A DNA stretch of 64,000 nucleotides from Aureimonas jatrophae (GCF_900104035.1 NZ_FNIT01000008.1:140082-204081), one strand, 5' to 3'. Shown: positions 16,928 to 26,926, counted from the first letter of the stretch. Numbers and translations: made by a program. The notes: a model not told the origin generated them from the sequence alone.

Positions 16928-18304
16928 ATGTCTCAACCCAGGCTCACCTTCATCGGCGCGGGCTCGACGACCTTCATGAAGAACATCGTCGGCGACATCC
17001 TGCAGCGTCCCGCGCTGCGCGACATCGAGATCCGGCTGATGGACATCGACCGGCAGCGCCTCGGCGAAAGCGAGATCGTCGCGCGCAAGCTCGCCGCGAC
17101 GCTCGGCAGCAAGAGCACCGTCACGACCTTCACCGACCGGCGCGCGGCGCTGGAAGGGGCGGACTTCGTGGTGGTCGCCTTCCAGATCGGCGGCTACGAG
17201 CCTGCTACCGTCACCGACTTCGAGGTGCCCAAGCGATACGGCCTGCGCCAGACCATCGCCGACACGCTGGGCGTCGGCGGCATCATGCGGGGCCTGCGTA
17301 CGGTGCCCCACCTGTGGGCGATCTGCGCCGACATGACCGAGGTCTGCCCCGACGCGATCCTGCTCCAGTACGTCAACCCGATGGCGATCAACACCTGGGC
17401 CATCGCCGAGAAGTTCCCCCGCATCCGGCAGGTGGGGCTGTGCCACTCCGTGCAGGGCACGGCCTTCGAGCTTGCCCGCGACCTCGACATTCCGCTCGGC
17501 GAGATCCGCTACCGCGCGGCCGGCATCAACCACATGGCCTTCTATCTCCAGTTCGAGCACCGGCAGGCGGACGGCTCCTACAAGGACCTCTATCCCGCGC
17601 TCCTCGAAGGCTATCGCGCGGGCCGCATTCCCAAGCCCTCGCATTGGAACGAGCGCTGCCCCAACAAGGTGCGCTACGAGATGCTGACGCGCCTCGGCTA
17701 CTTCGTGACCGAGAGCTCGGAGCATTTCGCGGAATACACGCCCTACTTCATCAAGGAGGGCCGCGAGGACCTGATCGAGCGCTACGGCATCCCGCTCGAC
17801 GAATATCCCAAGCGCTGCGTCGAGCAGATCGCCCGCTGGAAGACGCAGGTCCAGCAGTACCGCGACGCCGACCGGATCGAGGTCAAGGCGAGCCACGAAT
17901 ACGCCTCCTCGATCGTGAACTCGGTGTGGACCGGCGAGCCCTCGGTGATCTACGGCAACCTGCGCAACAACGGCTGCATCTCGTCGCTGCCCGAGGCCGC
18001 GGCCGTCGAGGTGCCGTGCCTCGTCGACGCCAGCGGCATCCAGCCGACGCGGATCGGACGCCTGCCGCCCCAGCTGACCGCGCTCATGCGCACCAACATC
18101 AACGTGCAGGAGCTCACCGTCGCCGCGCTGGTGGAGGAAAATCCCGATCACATCTATCATGCGGCCATGATGGACCCGCACACCGCCGCCGAACTCGACC
18201 TCGACCAGATCTGGCAGCTGACCGCCGATCTCCTGCGCGCCCACGGGGACTTCATACCCGAATGGGCGCGTCCCAAGCCGGACGGCCGCCGCAACGCCGC
18301 CTGA
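16928..18304 (+). CDS. melA: Alpha-galactosidase, glycoside hydrolase family 4 (MelA-type)
   Basis: The 458-residue enzyme belongs to GH4, which cleaves alpha-galactosides such as melibiose and raffinose by an NAD+- and Mn2+-dependent oxidation-elimination mechanism. The N-terminus has the dinucleotide motif FIGAGSTTF, and metal ligands are visible as Cys172-His173 (GLCHSVQG) and His202 (GINHMAF). YVNPMAINTW is also conserved. The ATG at 16928 starts directly at the fold; an in-frame ATG 75 bp upstream would add a basic tail. It is cytoplasmic, begins the alpha-galactoside locus and is followed within 24 bp by the AraC gene. Confidence 0.92.
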   Translation: MSQPRLTFIGAGSTTFMKNIVGDILQRPALRDIEIRLMDIDRQRLGESEIVARKLAATLGSKSTVTTFTDRRAALEGADFVVVAFQIGGYEPATVTDFEVPKRYGLRQTIADTLGVGGIMRGLRTVPHLWAICADMTEVCPDAILLQYVNPMAINTWAIAEKFPRIRQVGLCHSVQGTAFELARDLDIPLGEIRYRAAGINHMAFYLQFEHRQADGSYKDLYPALLEGYRAGRIPKPSHWNERCPNKVRYEMLTRLGYFVTESSEHFAEYTPYFIKEGREDLIERYGIPLDEYPKRCVEQIARWKTQVQQYRDADRIEVKASHEYASSIVNSVWTGEPSVIYGNLRNNGCISSLPEAAAVEVPCLVDASGIQPTRIGRLPPQLTALMRTNINVQELTVAALVEENPDHIYHAAMMDPHTAAELDLDQIWQLTADLLRAHGDFIPEWARPKPDGRRNAA

Positions 18305-18328
18305 GCGGCCGTGGCGAGCGAGGGCGGG

Positions 18329-19237
18329 ATGGACGGGGAGCTCCTGCGCCGCTTTCGCGCGCAGGGCTCGGCCATGCGCATCGTGACGCTGGCGCGCAGC
18401 CGCCACCGGCTGCACACCATGCCGACCTCGACCGGCTACGACCGGCTGACCGACGCCGACGGCTACCATTGGGACGGGCAGAAACGCGGTGCCGCACCCT
18501 TCACGGTGCTCCAGCACACGATCTCGGGTGCGGGCCGCCTCGTCTTCGAGCGCCGCGCCTACGAGGTCGGGCCCGGCCAGACCATGCTGGTCATCATCCC
18601 CTCGAACCATGTCTACACGGTGCCCGCGGGCGGGCACTGGGAGTTCTTCTGGATCTCCATGTATGGCGGCGAGGCCCTGCGTGTTCACCGGGCGGTGCAG
18701 GAGCATGCCGGGCCGGTCTTCCGCCTGGCGGCGGCGACGATCGACGCCATCGCGGGCGAGTGCCTGAAGCTCACCGAGGGGGGAGGGGTGACGCCGGGTG
18801 CGGCGTCCGCCCACGCCTATGCCGCGCAGATGGCGCTCTACGACGACATTCTCGGCCCCGGCCGGCCGGCGGCGGAAGACGGGGCGCCGGTTCGCGATGC
18901 GGTGGACCTCGTCAAGGCGCATGTGCGCGACCATCTGACGGCGCGCCTCTCGGTCGACGACCTCGCGCATCTCGCCGGATTCAGCCGCGCTCATTTCACC
19001 CGTCTCTTCACGGCGGCCGAGGGCATCTCGCCCGGCGAGTTCGTCCTGAACGAGCGCATGCGGCGCGCGGCGCGGTTGCTGGCCAGCGGCGAGCGACCCG
19101 TCAAGGCGATCGCGATCGACTGTGGATTCGACGATCCCAACTATTTCGCCAAGGCCTTCCGACGTGCCTTCGGCACGAGCCCGAGCGATTTCCGCACCAG
19201 CGGCATGTATGCCGGGAGCCCGGCGTCGAGTGGCTGA
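18329..19237 (+). CDS. AraC family transcriptional activator of the alpha-galactoside locus (AgpT-like)
   Basis: The 302-residue protein has an N-terminal cupin-like sensing domain (TVLQHTISGAGRLVFERRAY, then PAGGHWEFFWISMYG) and a C-terminal double helix-turn-helix: VDDLAHLAGFSRAHFTRLFT and ERPVKAIAIDCGFDDPNYF. The order alpha-galactosidase, AraC regulator, alpha-galactosidase, peptide-type ABC importer resembles the Sinorhizobium meliloti agp region, where AgpT is the activator. The ATG at 18329 has a GAGGGCG site; a GTG at 18311 in frame is an alternative. It probably acts on the repeated CAGC-N3-ATTTTACCC element. Confidence 0.85.
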   Translation: MDGELLRRFRAQGSAMRIVTLARSRHRLHTMPTSTGYDRLTDADGYHWDGQKRGAAPFTVLQHTISGAGRLVFERRAYEVGPGQTMLVIIPSNHVYTVPAGGHWEFFWISMYGGEALRVHRAVQEHAGPVFRLAAATIDAIAGECLKLTEGGGVTPGAASAHAYAAQMALYDDILGPGRPAAEDGAPVRDAVDLVKAHVRDHLTARLSVDDLAHLAGFSRAHFTRLFTAAEGISPGEFVLNERMRRAARLLASGERPVKAIAIDCGFDDPNYFAKAFRRAFGTSPSDFRTSGMYAGSPASSG

Positions 19238-19262
19238 CGGCGCCGCACCGCTTGCGGCAGCC

Positions 19263-19278
19263 CAGCACGATTTTACCC
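19263..19278 (+). promoter_or_regulatory. Shared element CAGC-N3-ATTTTACCC upstream of the second GH4 gene
   Basis: This is the second copy of the element at 16788-16803, with 13 fixed bases identical. A weaker ATTTTGC follows at 19289, about two helical turns later, as is common for AraC-family direct-repeat sites. It implies that the GH4-agpABCD part has its own activator-dependent promoter. Confidence 0.55.
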
Positions 19279-19424
19279 TCCATCCGACATTTTGCTTCTA
19301 TCGCGCCCCAAATACCCGGCGATAACCTCCGATCCAACGCAACCGGGTCGATCCGCCTCGACCCGTCGCGGCCGAGAAGCCGGCAGGGGCCGGACCGCCG
19401 CAAGACGCAAGGGGAGGGGCCGCG

Positions 19425-20912
19425 ATGTCCGTGACGATCGCCATCATCGGAGCCGGTTCGGTCGGCTTCACCAAGAAGCTGGTGTCCGACATCCTGTGCG
19501 TGCCGGAGCTTCGCGACGCGCACATCGCGCTCACCGACATCAATCCGCAGAACCTCGCCATGGCGGAGCGCATCGTTCGGCGCATCGTCGAGGCCAACGG
19601 CCTGCCGACGCAGGTTTCGGCCGCGAGCGACCGTCGCCGCGCGCTCGAGGGCGCGCGCTACGTCATCAACTGCTCGCGCATCGGCGGGCTCGAGGCCTAT
19701 GCGAGCGACATCCAGATTCCACTGAAATACGGCGTCGACCAGTGCGTCGGCGACACGATCTGCGCGGGCGGCATCCTCTACGGCCAGCGCAACGTGCCCG
19801 CCATCCTCGACTTCTGCCACGACATCCGCGAGGTCGCCGAGGACGGCGCGCGGCTCCTGAACTACGCCAACCCGATGGCGATCAACACCTGGGCGGCGAT
19901 CGACCATGGCGGGGTCGACACGATCGGCCTGTGCCACGGCGTGCAGAACGGCTGGCGCCAGATCGCGAGCGCGCTCGGAGTTCCGCGCGAGGAGCTCGAC
20001 TACATCTGCACCGGCATCAACCACCAGACGTGGTACGTCGACCTGCGCCACAACGGCCGGCGCATCGGGCGCGACGAGCTCGTCGCCGCCTTCGAGCGCC
20101 ACCCCGTCTTCAGCCAACAGGAGAAGGTGCGCATCGACGTCCTGAAGCGCTTCGGCTTCTACTCCACCGAGTCGAACGGCCACCTGTCGGAGTACCTGCC
20201 CTGGTACCGCAAGCGGCCCGACGAGATCGGCCGCTGGATCGACATGTCGGACTGGATCCACGGCGAGACGGGCGGGTACTTGCGCTACTCCACCGAGAGC
20301 CGCAACTGGTTCGAAACGGACTTCCCTGCCTTCCTGGAGGAGGCCGGTCAGCGGCTCGACCCCGCGCGCCGCACCGACGAGCATTGCAGCCATATCATCG
20401 AGGCGCTGGAAACGGGCCGCACCTATCGCGGGCATTTCAACGTCAAGAACCGCGGCATCATCACCAACCTGCCGTCCGACTGCATCGTCGAGTCCACCGG
20501 CTTCGTGGACCGCTTCGGCCTGAACATGGTGTCGAACCTGACGCTGCCGCTCGGCTGCGCGGCGACCTGCCAAGCCTCGGTCGACGTCCAGCGCATGGCC
20601 GTCCAGGCGGCGGTGACGGGCGACGTCGAGCTGCTCAAGCTCTCCGTTCTGCACGACCCGCTGGTCGGCGCGATCTGCTCGCCCGAGGAGGTCTGGCAGA
20701 TGGTCGACGAGATGCTCGTGGCGCAGGCCGAATGGCTGCCACAGTATGCCGACGCGATCCCGGCCGCGCGCGAGCGTCTTGCCAAGGGCACCGTGCCGAC
20801 GCGCCAGTGGGCGGGCGCGGCGCGCCGCGAGGTGCGCTCGGTGGAGGAGGTCCGCGAGGCGACCGCCGCGCGGCGCACGATGGGCGCGCTCGGCCAGCGC
20901 CCCGGCGCCTGA
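19425..20912 (+). CDS. Second glycoside hydrolase family 4 enzyme (alpha-galactosidase/alpha-glucosidase-like)
   Basis: The 495-residue protein is a GH4 paralogue of the 16928 gene. It has the NAD-binding motif IIGAGSVGF (residues 7-15), metal ligands Cys170-His171 (GLCHGVQNG) and His200 (GINHQTWY), and YANPMAINTW. It has a longer charged C-terminal tail after about residue 450. Overall similarity to the first GH4 is clear but far from identity, so the pair probably differs in substrate, for example melibiose versus raffinose or galactinol. The ATG follows a GGGGAGGGGC ribosome-binding site. It heads the transporter genes that follow. Confidence 0.9.
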   Translation: MSVTIAIIGAGSVGFTKKLVSDILCVPELRDAHIALTDINPQNLAMAERIVRRIVEANGLPTQVSAASDRRRALEGARYVINCSRIGGLEAYASDIQIPLKYGVDQCVGDTICAGGILYGQRNVPAILDFCHDIREVAEDGARLLNYANPMAINTWAAIDHGGVDTIGLCHGVQNGWRQIASALGVPREELDYICTGINHQTWYVDLRHNGRRIGRDELVAAFERHPVFSQQEKVRIDVLKRFGFYSTESNGHLSEYLPWYRKRPDEIGRWIDMSDWIHGETGGYLRYSTESRNWFETDFPAFLEEAGQRLDPARRTDEHCSHIIEALETGRTYRGHFNVKNRGIITNLPSDCIVESTGFVDRFGLNMVSNLTLPLGCAATCQASVDVQRMAVQAAVTGDVELLKLSVLHDPLVGAICSPEEVWQMVDEMLVAQAEWLPQYADAIPAARERLAKGTVPTRQWAGAARREVRSVEEVREATAARRTMGALGQRPGA

Positions 20913-20988
20913 CACATCACCAGATCGGACAGGGCGGCGGTACCGGGCTGAAGATCCGGCCGCCATTCAGGATGGGAGGAACGGACGC

Positions 20989-23046
20989 ATGACGAAGTGG
21001 TTCTCGGGCACCGCGATCGCGGTCCTCTGGACGATGGCCCTGTCGGGAGCGGCGGGCGCGCAAGAGCTGAAGGGCCCCGAGCCGGCGCCCGTCGGGCAGA
21101 GCCTGCAGAAGGGCGAGGGCGTGCGCATCGCGCGCGACACGCTCATGCAGGCCCGCGCGCTCGACAGCTATCAGGAGCCGGGCTGGGTCGCCGACATGGT
21201 GAAGGCCGGCAAGCTGCCGCCCGTCAAGGACCGTCTGCCCGCCGTGCCGCTCGTGGTCGACACGTCCAGCGTCGAGGGGCCGGGCGTCTACGGCGGCGTC
21301 CTGCGCCACGTCTCGGGCGCGCGTCCGCAAGGGTGGAACTGGGCGGCCGGCAACGTCCTCGCCTGGGGCGGCGTCGAGGAGATCATCAGCCAGTGCCTCG
21401 TGCGCAACGCGCCGGTCTGGATGCTGACGCCCGAGAACACCGAGCCGCTGCCGCAGCTGGCCACCCGCTGGGAGTGGTCCGAGGACGGCCACGCCCTCAC
21501 CATGCACCTCCTCAAGGGCGCCAAGTGGTCGGACGGCCAGCCCTTCACGGCCGACGACGTCGTCTTCCATTGGGAAGACAACATGAACGATCCCGGCGTC
21601 GCCGCCTGGGGCCGGCCGGCCGCCTACGGCGAGGGGACGAAGCTCGAAAAGGTCGACGACGCGACGATCCGCTGGGTCTTCACCGAGGCCTTCCCGGTCA
21701 CGACGCTCTACCAGATGGGCTACCAGAAGATGTGCCCGGGCCCCGCGCACATCCTCAAGCCCCTACACCCGAAGTATAACAAGGACGCTACCTACCAGAG
21801 CTACGCGACCGCGCTCTCGCCCGACAAGACGCCCTGGGTGACCATGGGGCCGTGGACGGTCACGGACTACCGGCCGAACCAGATCATGGTGATGCGCCGC
21901 AACCCCTACTTCTACGAGGTCGACGACAAGGGCAACCAGCTGCCCTACCTCGACGAGGTCCAGTACAAGCTGTCGACCTGGGAGGATCGCACGATCCAGA
22001 CGGTGGCGGGTTCGGCCGACTACGCCAACCTCGAGGACCCGAGCCTCTACCTCGAGTCCATGCGCCAGGCCCAGAAGCCGGACTTCCCGACCAAGGTCAT
22101 CTGGGGCCCCCGTTCGATCGACTGGAGCGTCCTGCCCAACTACTCGACGGTCTGCGGCGTCGCCTCCGACCGTGACCGGGCGATCCGCGAGCTGAACCGC
22201 AACGCCGAGTTCCGCCGCATCGTCAGCCAGGGCATCGACCGGCAGGCGCTCGGCCAGTCGCTCGTGCGCGGTCCCTTCATCATCCCGTTCGCCGGCGGGC
22301 TCCATCCCGAGAGCGACTTCGGCTCGCCCGACATGACGGTCTTCTACCCCTACGACCTCGCCGGGGCGAAGGCGGCGCTGGCCAGGATGGGCTTCACCGA
22401 CACGGACGGCGACGGCATCGTCAACTGGCCGGCGGACAAGGCGGCGATGGGAGGGCGCAACCTCGACATCAACCTCGCCTATTCCACGCTCTACCCGACC
22501 GACACGAGCATCGCGCAGTCGCTCGTCACCATGCTGCGCGAGGTCGGCGTCAACGCGGTGCTCCAGCCCAACAATACCGAGCTCGTGAACCTCATCGACG
22601 GCTGCGCCTGGGACTGGGTCGTGCGCCGCGGCGACCGCTACTCGCAGGCGCCGATCATGAACCTCGACTATCTCGCGCCGGTCGCCGCCAACCGGCCCGA
22701 ATGGCACCGCGGCACGCCCGAGAAGCCGCAGGAGCTTCTGCCCTTCGAGACCGAGCTCGTCTCGCTCGTGCGCCAGATCCAGCGCGAGCCGGATGCGGGC
22801 AAGCGCAACGCCCTCCTGCGGGACTTCAACCGGCTGCAGACCGAGAACGTCTACCAGATCGGCCTCGTCTCGGTGCCGGCCGCGCTTCTGATCGGCAAGC
22901 GCCTGCACAACGTGCCTGCCGGAACTCCGGTTCTGGCCTACGGCTGGGGCGAGGATGGGGCGATGCGCGAACGCCTCTTCGTCCCCGCCGATCAGCAGGG
23001 CAGCGTTCCCGAACTGGCACCTCGAACCCTCCCGGGGGTCCAGTAA
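20989..23046 (+). CDS. agpA: Alpha-galactoside ABC transporter substrate-binding protein (AgpA-like, peptide-binding family SBP_bac_5)
   Basis: The 685-residue periplasmic protein has a signal peptide (hydrophobic residues 7-20, cleavage near GAAGAQE) and family-5 binding-protein motifs such as LATRWEWSEDGHALTMHLLKG, SDGQPFTADDVVFHWEDN and FPVTTLYQMGY. It is larger than DppA/OppA (about 540 residues). In S. meliloti the alpha-galactoside binding protein AgpA belongs to this peptide-binding family, and the GH4 and AraC neighbours support the same role here. The ATG at 20989 has a GGGAGGAA ribosome-binding site. It is the first transporter gene of a four-gene set. Confidence 0.87.
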   Translation: MTKWFSGTAIAVLWTMALSGAAGAQELKGPEPAPVGQSLQKGEGVRIARDTLMQARALDSYQEPGWVADMVKAGKLPPVKDRLPAVPLVVDTSSVEGPGVYGGVLRHVSGARPQGWNWAAGNVLAWGGVEEIISQCLVRNAPVWMLTPENTEPLPQLATRWEWSEDGHALTMHLLKGAKWSDGQPFTADDVVFHWEDNMNDPGVAAWGRPAAYGEGTKLEKVDDATIRWVFTEAFPVTTLYQMGYQKMCPGPAHILKPLHPKYNKDATYQSYATALSPDKTPWVTMGPWTVTDYRPNQIMVMRRNPYFYEVDDKGNQLPYLDEVQYKLSTWEDRTIQTVAGSADYANLEDPSLYLESMRQAQKPDFPTKVIWGPRSIDWSVLPNYSTVCGVASDRDRAIRELNRNAEFRRIVSQGIDRQALGQSLVRGPFIIPFAGGLHPESDFGSPDMTVFYPYDLAGAKAALARMGFTDTDGDGIVNWPADKAAMGGRNLDINLAYSTLYPTDTSIAQSLVTMLREVGVNAVLQPNNTELVNLIDGCAWDWVVRRGDRYSQAPIMNLDYLAPVAANRPEWHRGTPEKPQELLPFETELVSLVRQIQREPDAGKRNALLRDFNRLQTENVYQIGLVSVPAALLIGKRLHNVPAGTPVLAYGWGEDGAMRERLFVPADQQGSVPELAPRTLPGVQ

Positions 23047-23127
23047 GGGAAGCCGCGCCGCCGGGGTCCTGATGCCCCGGCGGTGCGCCATCGCGTTGAT
23101 CCCAAGCGATCCGTAGGGAGTGCGTCC

Positions 23128-24135
23128 ATGCTCGGCTTCGTCCTTCGCCGCCTCGTCTCGGCGATCGGCCTCGTCTTCGCGGTGAGCCTCGTGTCCTTCG
23201 CCCTGATCCAGGCGCCGCCGGGCGATTACGGCGATACGGTCAAGGCGACGGCGATGAGCCGCGGCGGCATGGGCGAGGCCGACGCCGAGCGCTTGGCCCA
23301 GGCGACGCGCGAGACCCTCGGCCTCAACGATCCCCTGCCGGTGCAATACGCCAAGTGGATCGGCGGCATCGTCACGCGCGGCGACTTCGGCCCGTCCTTC
23401 CTCCAGAACCGCCCGGCCATCGCGGTGATCGGCGAGCGCATCTGGTGGACGCTGGGCATCGCGCTCGTCTGCCACCTTCTTGCGACGCTGATCGGCTGCG
23501 GCCTCGGCATCTTCGCGGCCGTGAACCAGCATCGATGGGGCGACCGCGCCGCGACCGTGATCGCCTTCCTCGGCATGACCATCCCGCGCTTCTTCATGGC
23601 GCTGGTGATCCTCTACCTTCTCGCCTTCGTCTGGCGCTCGCCCACGATCGGCTCGCTCTTCTCGGCGCCCTACGTGATCGCGCCCTGGAGCTTCGCGAAG
23701 TTCCTTGATCTCGTCGCCCATGTCTGGCCGATCGTCCTGATCGCGGCCTTCGGTGGGCTCGCCTACAATCTGCGCGTCATGCGCGGCAATCTCCTCGACG
23801 TCCTGCGCCAGCCCTTCATCGAGGCGGCGCGCGCCAAAGGCCTGCCCGAGCGCAAGGTCGTCATGAAGCACGCCGTGCCCAACGCCATCCATCCGCTCGT
23901 CATGAACCAGGGGCTGATCATGCCCTACATGGTCTCGGGTGAGCTCGAGGCGGCGATCATCCTCGCCATCCCCACGATCGGCCCACTCATGCTCCAGTCG
24001 CTGCTCGTCGAGGACATCTACGTCACGGCCTCGATCTTCATGATCCTCGCCGTGATCCTCGTGATCGGCAACTTCCTGGCCGACGTCGCGCTCGCCGCTC
24101 TCGATCCGCGCGTGCGCCAGGGGGCCTTCCGATGA
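23128..24135 (+). CDS. agpB: ABC transporter permease (AgpB-like, DppB/OppB family)
   Basis: The 335-residue inner-membrane protein starts with the family pattern MLGFVLRRLVSAIGLVFAVSL and SFALIQAPPGD. It has TRETLGLNDPLPVQYAKWI, about six helices and the EAA loop FIEAARAKGLPERKVVMKHAVPNAI. The ATG at 23128 has a TAGGGAG site; an in-frame start 45 bp upstream is less likely. It overlaps the next permease gene by 4 bp (ATGA), so the two are translationally coupled. It forms the channel with AgpC for the sugar bound by AgpA. Confidence 0.88.
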   Translation: MLGFVLRRLVSAIGLVFAVSLVSFALIQAPPGDYGDTVKATAMSRGGMGEADAERLAQATRETLGLNDPLPVQYAKWIGGIVTRGDFGPSFLQNRPAIAVIGERIWWTLGIALVCHLLATLIGCGLGIFAAVNQHRWGDRAATVIAFLGMTIPRFFMALVILYLLAFVWRSPTIGSLFSAPYVIAPWSFAKFLDLVAHVWPIVLIAAFGGLAYNLRVMRGNLLDVLRQPFIEAARAKGLPERKVVMKHAVPNAIHPLVMNQGLIMPYMVSGELEAAIILAIPTIGPLMLQSLLVEDIYVTASIFMILAVILVIGNFLADVALAALDPRVRQGAFR

Positions 24136-25313
24136 CGCTGCTCGACGCCAAGATCGCGCAGGACGAGGAGCGCCGGCTCCTCCATCCCGACGAGGCCGCC
24201 CGCGACGAGGGGCTTCTCGCCGACGCCAAGGCGCCGGAGGTGCGCGCGCGCTCCTACCGCGCGCTCGTCTGGCGGCGCTTCCGGCGCAACCCGCTTGGGA
24301 TGATCGGCCTCGCGCTCGTCGCGCTTCTCCTTCTGACGGCGGTCTTTGCCGACTTCCTCGCGCCCTACGATCCCAACGCGCGAAACGCCGACGCGATCTA
24401 CCAGCCGCCCCAGACGCTGCACTTCAGCTCCGAGGACGGCTTCCACCCCGTGCCCTTCACCCATCCCGTGAGCTTCGAGCTCGACCCGGCGACCTTCCTT
24501 CTCGTGCCGACGGTCGACACCGCGACGCGATGCCAGCCGACCTTTCTCGGCCAGGGCTGGTCGTACCGCGTGCTCGGCATGAGCTTCGACCGGCATCTTC
24601 TCGCCGCGCCGCAGAACTGTGCCTTCCATGTCATCGGCACCGACCGCGACGGGCGCGACATGCTCTCGCGCCTTCTCGTCGGCTCGCGTCTGACGCTCCT
24701 GATGGCGGGGCTGGTGGTCGCGATCTCGGTGACCGTCGGGACGCTGGTCGGCATCCTGTCGGGATATCTCGGCGGCCGGGGCGACGAGTGGATCCAGCGC
24801 GTCGTGGAGTTCGTGCTGGCCCTGCCCGAACTTCCCCTCTACTTCGCGCTGGTCGTCGTCATCCCGCGCAACACCGACGCCTTTCTGGTGTTCATCGGCC
24901 TTGCCCTCATCCTGTCGGCGCTGCGCTGGGCGCAGCTCGCTCGCGAGGTGCGCGGCAAGACGCTTCTGGTCAGCCGGCTCGACTATATCGGCGCGGCCGA
25001 GGCGATCGGCGCCTCGACGCCGCGCATCCTCGTCAAGCACATCCTGCCCAACGTCCTCGGCCACGTGATCGTCTCGACCACGCTCATGATCCCGACCATC
25101 GTGCTCCTGGAAAGCTTCCTGTCGTTCCTGGGCATCGGCGTGCGCCCGCCGCTGGTCAGCTGGGGCATGCTGCTCAACGCGGCGAGCGACCTTCAGACGC
25201 TCGGCTCCTACCCGTGGGTGCTTTCGCCGATCGCCGCCATCCTCGTCACCGTGCTCGGCTTCAACATGCTCGGCGACGCCCTGCGCGACGCGATCGACCC
25301 GACCTCGAAATAG
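24132..25313 (+). CDS. agpC: ABC transporter permease (AgpC-like, DppC/OppC family) with extended first periplasmic loop
   Basis: The 393-residue protein is a DppC-type permease with a roughly 50-residue cytoplasmic N-terminal tail, a first helix at LGMIGLALVALLLLTAVFADF, and the conserved HVIGTDRDGRDMLSRLLVGSR segment. Between these lies about 100 residues of periplasmic loop, longer than in typical DppC. The EAA loop YIGAAEAIGASTPRILVKHI and the C-terminal FNMLGDALRDAIDP are intact. It is coupled to agpB by a 4-bp overlap and followed by the ATPase gene after 11 bp. Confidence 0.87.
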   Translation: MTLLDAKIAQDEERRLLHPDEAARDEGLLADAKAPEVRARSYRALVWRRFRRNPLGMIGLALVALLLLTAVFADFLAPYDPNARNADAIYQPPQTLHFSSEDGFHPVPFTHPVSFELDPATFLLVPTVDTATRCQPTFLGQGWSYRVLGMSFDRHLLAAPQNCAFHVIGTDRDGRDMLSRLLVGSRLTLLMAGLVVAISVTVGTLVGILSGYLGGRGDEWIQRVVEFVLALPELPLYFALVVVIPRNTDAFLVFIGLALILSALRWAQLAREVRGKTLLVSRLDYIGAAEAIGASTPRILVKHILPNVLGHVIVSTTLMIPTIVLLESFLSFLGIGVRPPLVSWGMLLNAASDLQTLGSYPWVLSPIAAILVTVLGFNMLGDALRDAIDPTSK

Positions 25314-25324
25314 AAGGCTCGACC

Positions 25325-26926
25325 ATGACGCACCTCCTCGAGGTCGAGAACCTGTCCGTCACATTCCGCCACGAGGACGGCGCGGTGGAGGCGGTGCGCG
25401 CCTCCTCGTTCCACGTCGAGCGCGGCGAGACGCTGGCCATCGTCGGCGAGTCGGGCTCGGGGAAGTCCGTCACCTCGCGCGCGGTGATGCGGCTTCTGGC
25501 CGGCAACGCCAGGCTCGGTGCCGACACGCGCATCCGCTTCATGGGAGAGGATCTGGCCAGGCTCACCGAGCGGCAGATGCGGGCCGTGCGCGGCGGGCGC
25601 ATCGCCATGATCTTCCAGGAGCCGATGAGCTCGCTCAATCCGCTCTACCGGATCGGCGACCAGATCGCGGAAGCCATCACGACGCATCGCCCCATGCCCA
25701 AGAAGGCGGCGCTCGCCGAGGCGCTCGACCTCCTGCGTCAGGTGCGCATCCCCGAGCCCGAGATGCGCCTGTCGCAGTATCCCCATCAGCTTTCCGGCGG
25801 CCAGCGCCAGCGCGTGATGATCGCCATGGCGATCGCGAACGGCCCCGACCTCCTGATCGCCGACGAGCCGACCACAGCGCTCGACGTCACGGTCCAGGCC
25901 GAGATCCTCGACCTTCTCGACACGCTGCGGCGCGAGCGCGACATGGGCATGGTCTTGATCACCCATGACCTTGGCATCGTGAAGCGGCGCTCGGACCGCG
26001 TTTGCGTCATGCGACGCGGCGAGATCGTGGAGCGCGGCGAGACGCGCGCCGTCTTCGAGGCGCCCGCACATCCCTACACGCGAAAGCTCCTCGCCTCGGA
26101 GCCGCGCGGCCTGCCCGATCCGGTCCCCGAGGCGGCGAAGGTCGTGATGGAGACGCGCAACCTCGACGTCTTCTTCGACATCCGCTGGGGCGGGCTCCTG
26201 CGCTCCAGGACCGCCTCCTTGCGCGCGGTCGACGACGTGACGCTGTCGGTCCGGCGCGGCGAGACGCTCGGCATCGTGGGCGAGTCGGGCTCCGGCAAGT
26301 CGACGCTCGGCAAGGCGATGCTGCGGCTTCTCAACGTGCGCTGCGGCGAGATCCTGTGGCAGGGCGAGCCGATCCAGGGGCGCACCAAGGCCGAGATGCG
26401 CCCGCTGCGCACCAAGCTCCAGGTCGTGTTCCAGGATCCCTTCGCCTCGCTCAACCCGCGCATGTCGGTGCGCGATCTCGTGGAGGAGGGGCTCGTCGTC
26501 AACGGCATCGGGGCCTCGTCCAGAGAACGCGAGGCGCTGGTGCGCGAGGCGCTGCGCGACGTCGATCTCGATCCCAACTGCCTCAACCGCTTCCCGCACG
26601 AGTTCTCCGGCGGCCAGCGACAGCGCATCGCGATCGCGCGCGCCATCGTGCTGCGGCCCGAGTTCGTGCTCCTCGACGAGCCGACCTCGGCGCTCGACCT
26701 GTCCGTTCAGGCGCAGATCATCCAGCTCCTGCGCGACCTCCAGCGCAGCCACGGGCTGACCTACCTCTTCATCAGCCATGACCTGAAGGTCGTGCGCGCG
26801 CTCTGCCACAACGTGGTGGTGATGAAGGGCGGCGAGATCTGCGAGCGCGGGGCGACCGCCGAGATTCTGGAGAACCCGACCCATCCCTATACGCGCCGGC
26901 TGATCGACTCCGCGTTCCAGCCCTGA
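25325..26926 (+). CDS. agpD: ABC transporter ATP-binding protein with two fused ATPase domains (AgpD-like)
   Basis: The 533-residue protein fuses the DppD and DppF halves. Each half has a Walker A GESGSGKS, a signature LSGGQRQR (first) or FSGGQRQR (second), and Walker B with ADEPTTALD or [10 protein letters not shown], plus the peptide-family C-terminal tag [16 protein letters not shown]. It powers the AgpBC permease. Both ATPase sites look catalytically complete. It is the last gene of the agp operon; the next gene is 171 bp away with its own ribosome-binding site. Confidence 0.92.
   Translation: MTHLLEVENLSVTFRHEDGAVEAVRASSFHVERGETLAIVGESGSGKSVTSRAVMRLLAGNARLGADTRIRFMGEDLARLTERQMRAVRGGRIAMIFQEPMSSLNPLYRIGDQIAEAITTHRPMPKKAALAEALDLLRQVRIPEPEMRLSQYPHQLSGGQRQRVMIAMAIANGPDLLIADEPTTALDVTVQAEILDLLDTLRRERDMGMVLITHDLGIVKRRSDRVCVMRRGEIVERGETRAVFEAPAHPYTRKLLASEPRGLPDPVPEAAKVVMETRNLDVFFDIRWGGLLRSRTASLRAVDDVTLSVRRGETLGIVGESGSGKSTLGKAMLRLLNVRCGEILWQGEPIQGRTKAEMRPLRTKLQVVFQDPFASLNPRMSVRDLVEEGLVVNGIGASSREREALVREALRDVDLDPNCLNRFPHEFSGGQRQRIAIARAIVLRPEFVLLDEPTSALDLSVQAQIIQLLRDLQRSHGLTYLFISHDLKVVRALCHNVVVMKGGEICERGATAEILENPTHPYTRRLIDSAFQP

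Noticed and set aside
16622..20966. Long minus-strand frames opposite the GH4 and AraC genes
   Set aside because: They mirror coding DNA of recognisable enzymes and have no ribosome-binding site or motif of their own.
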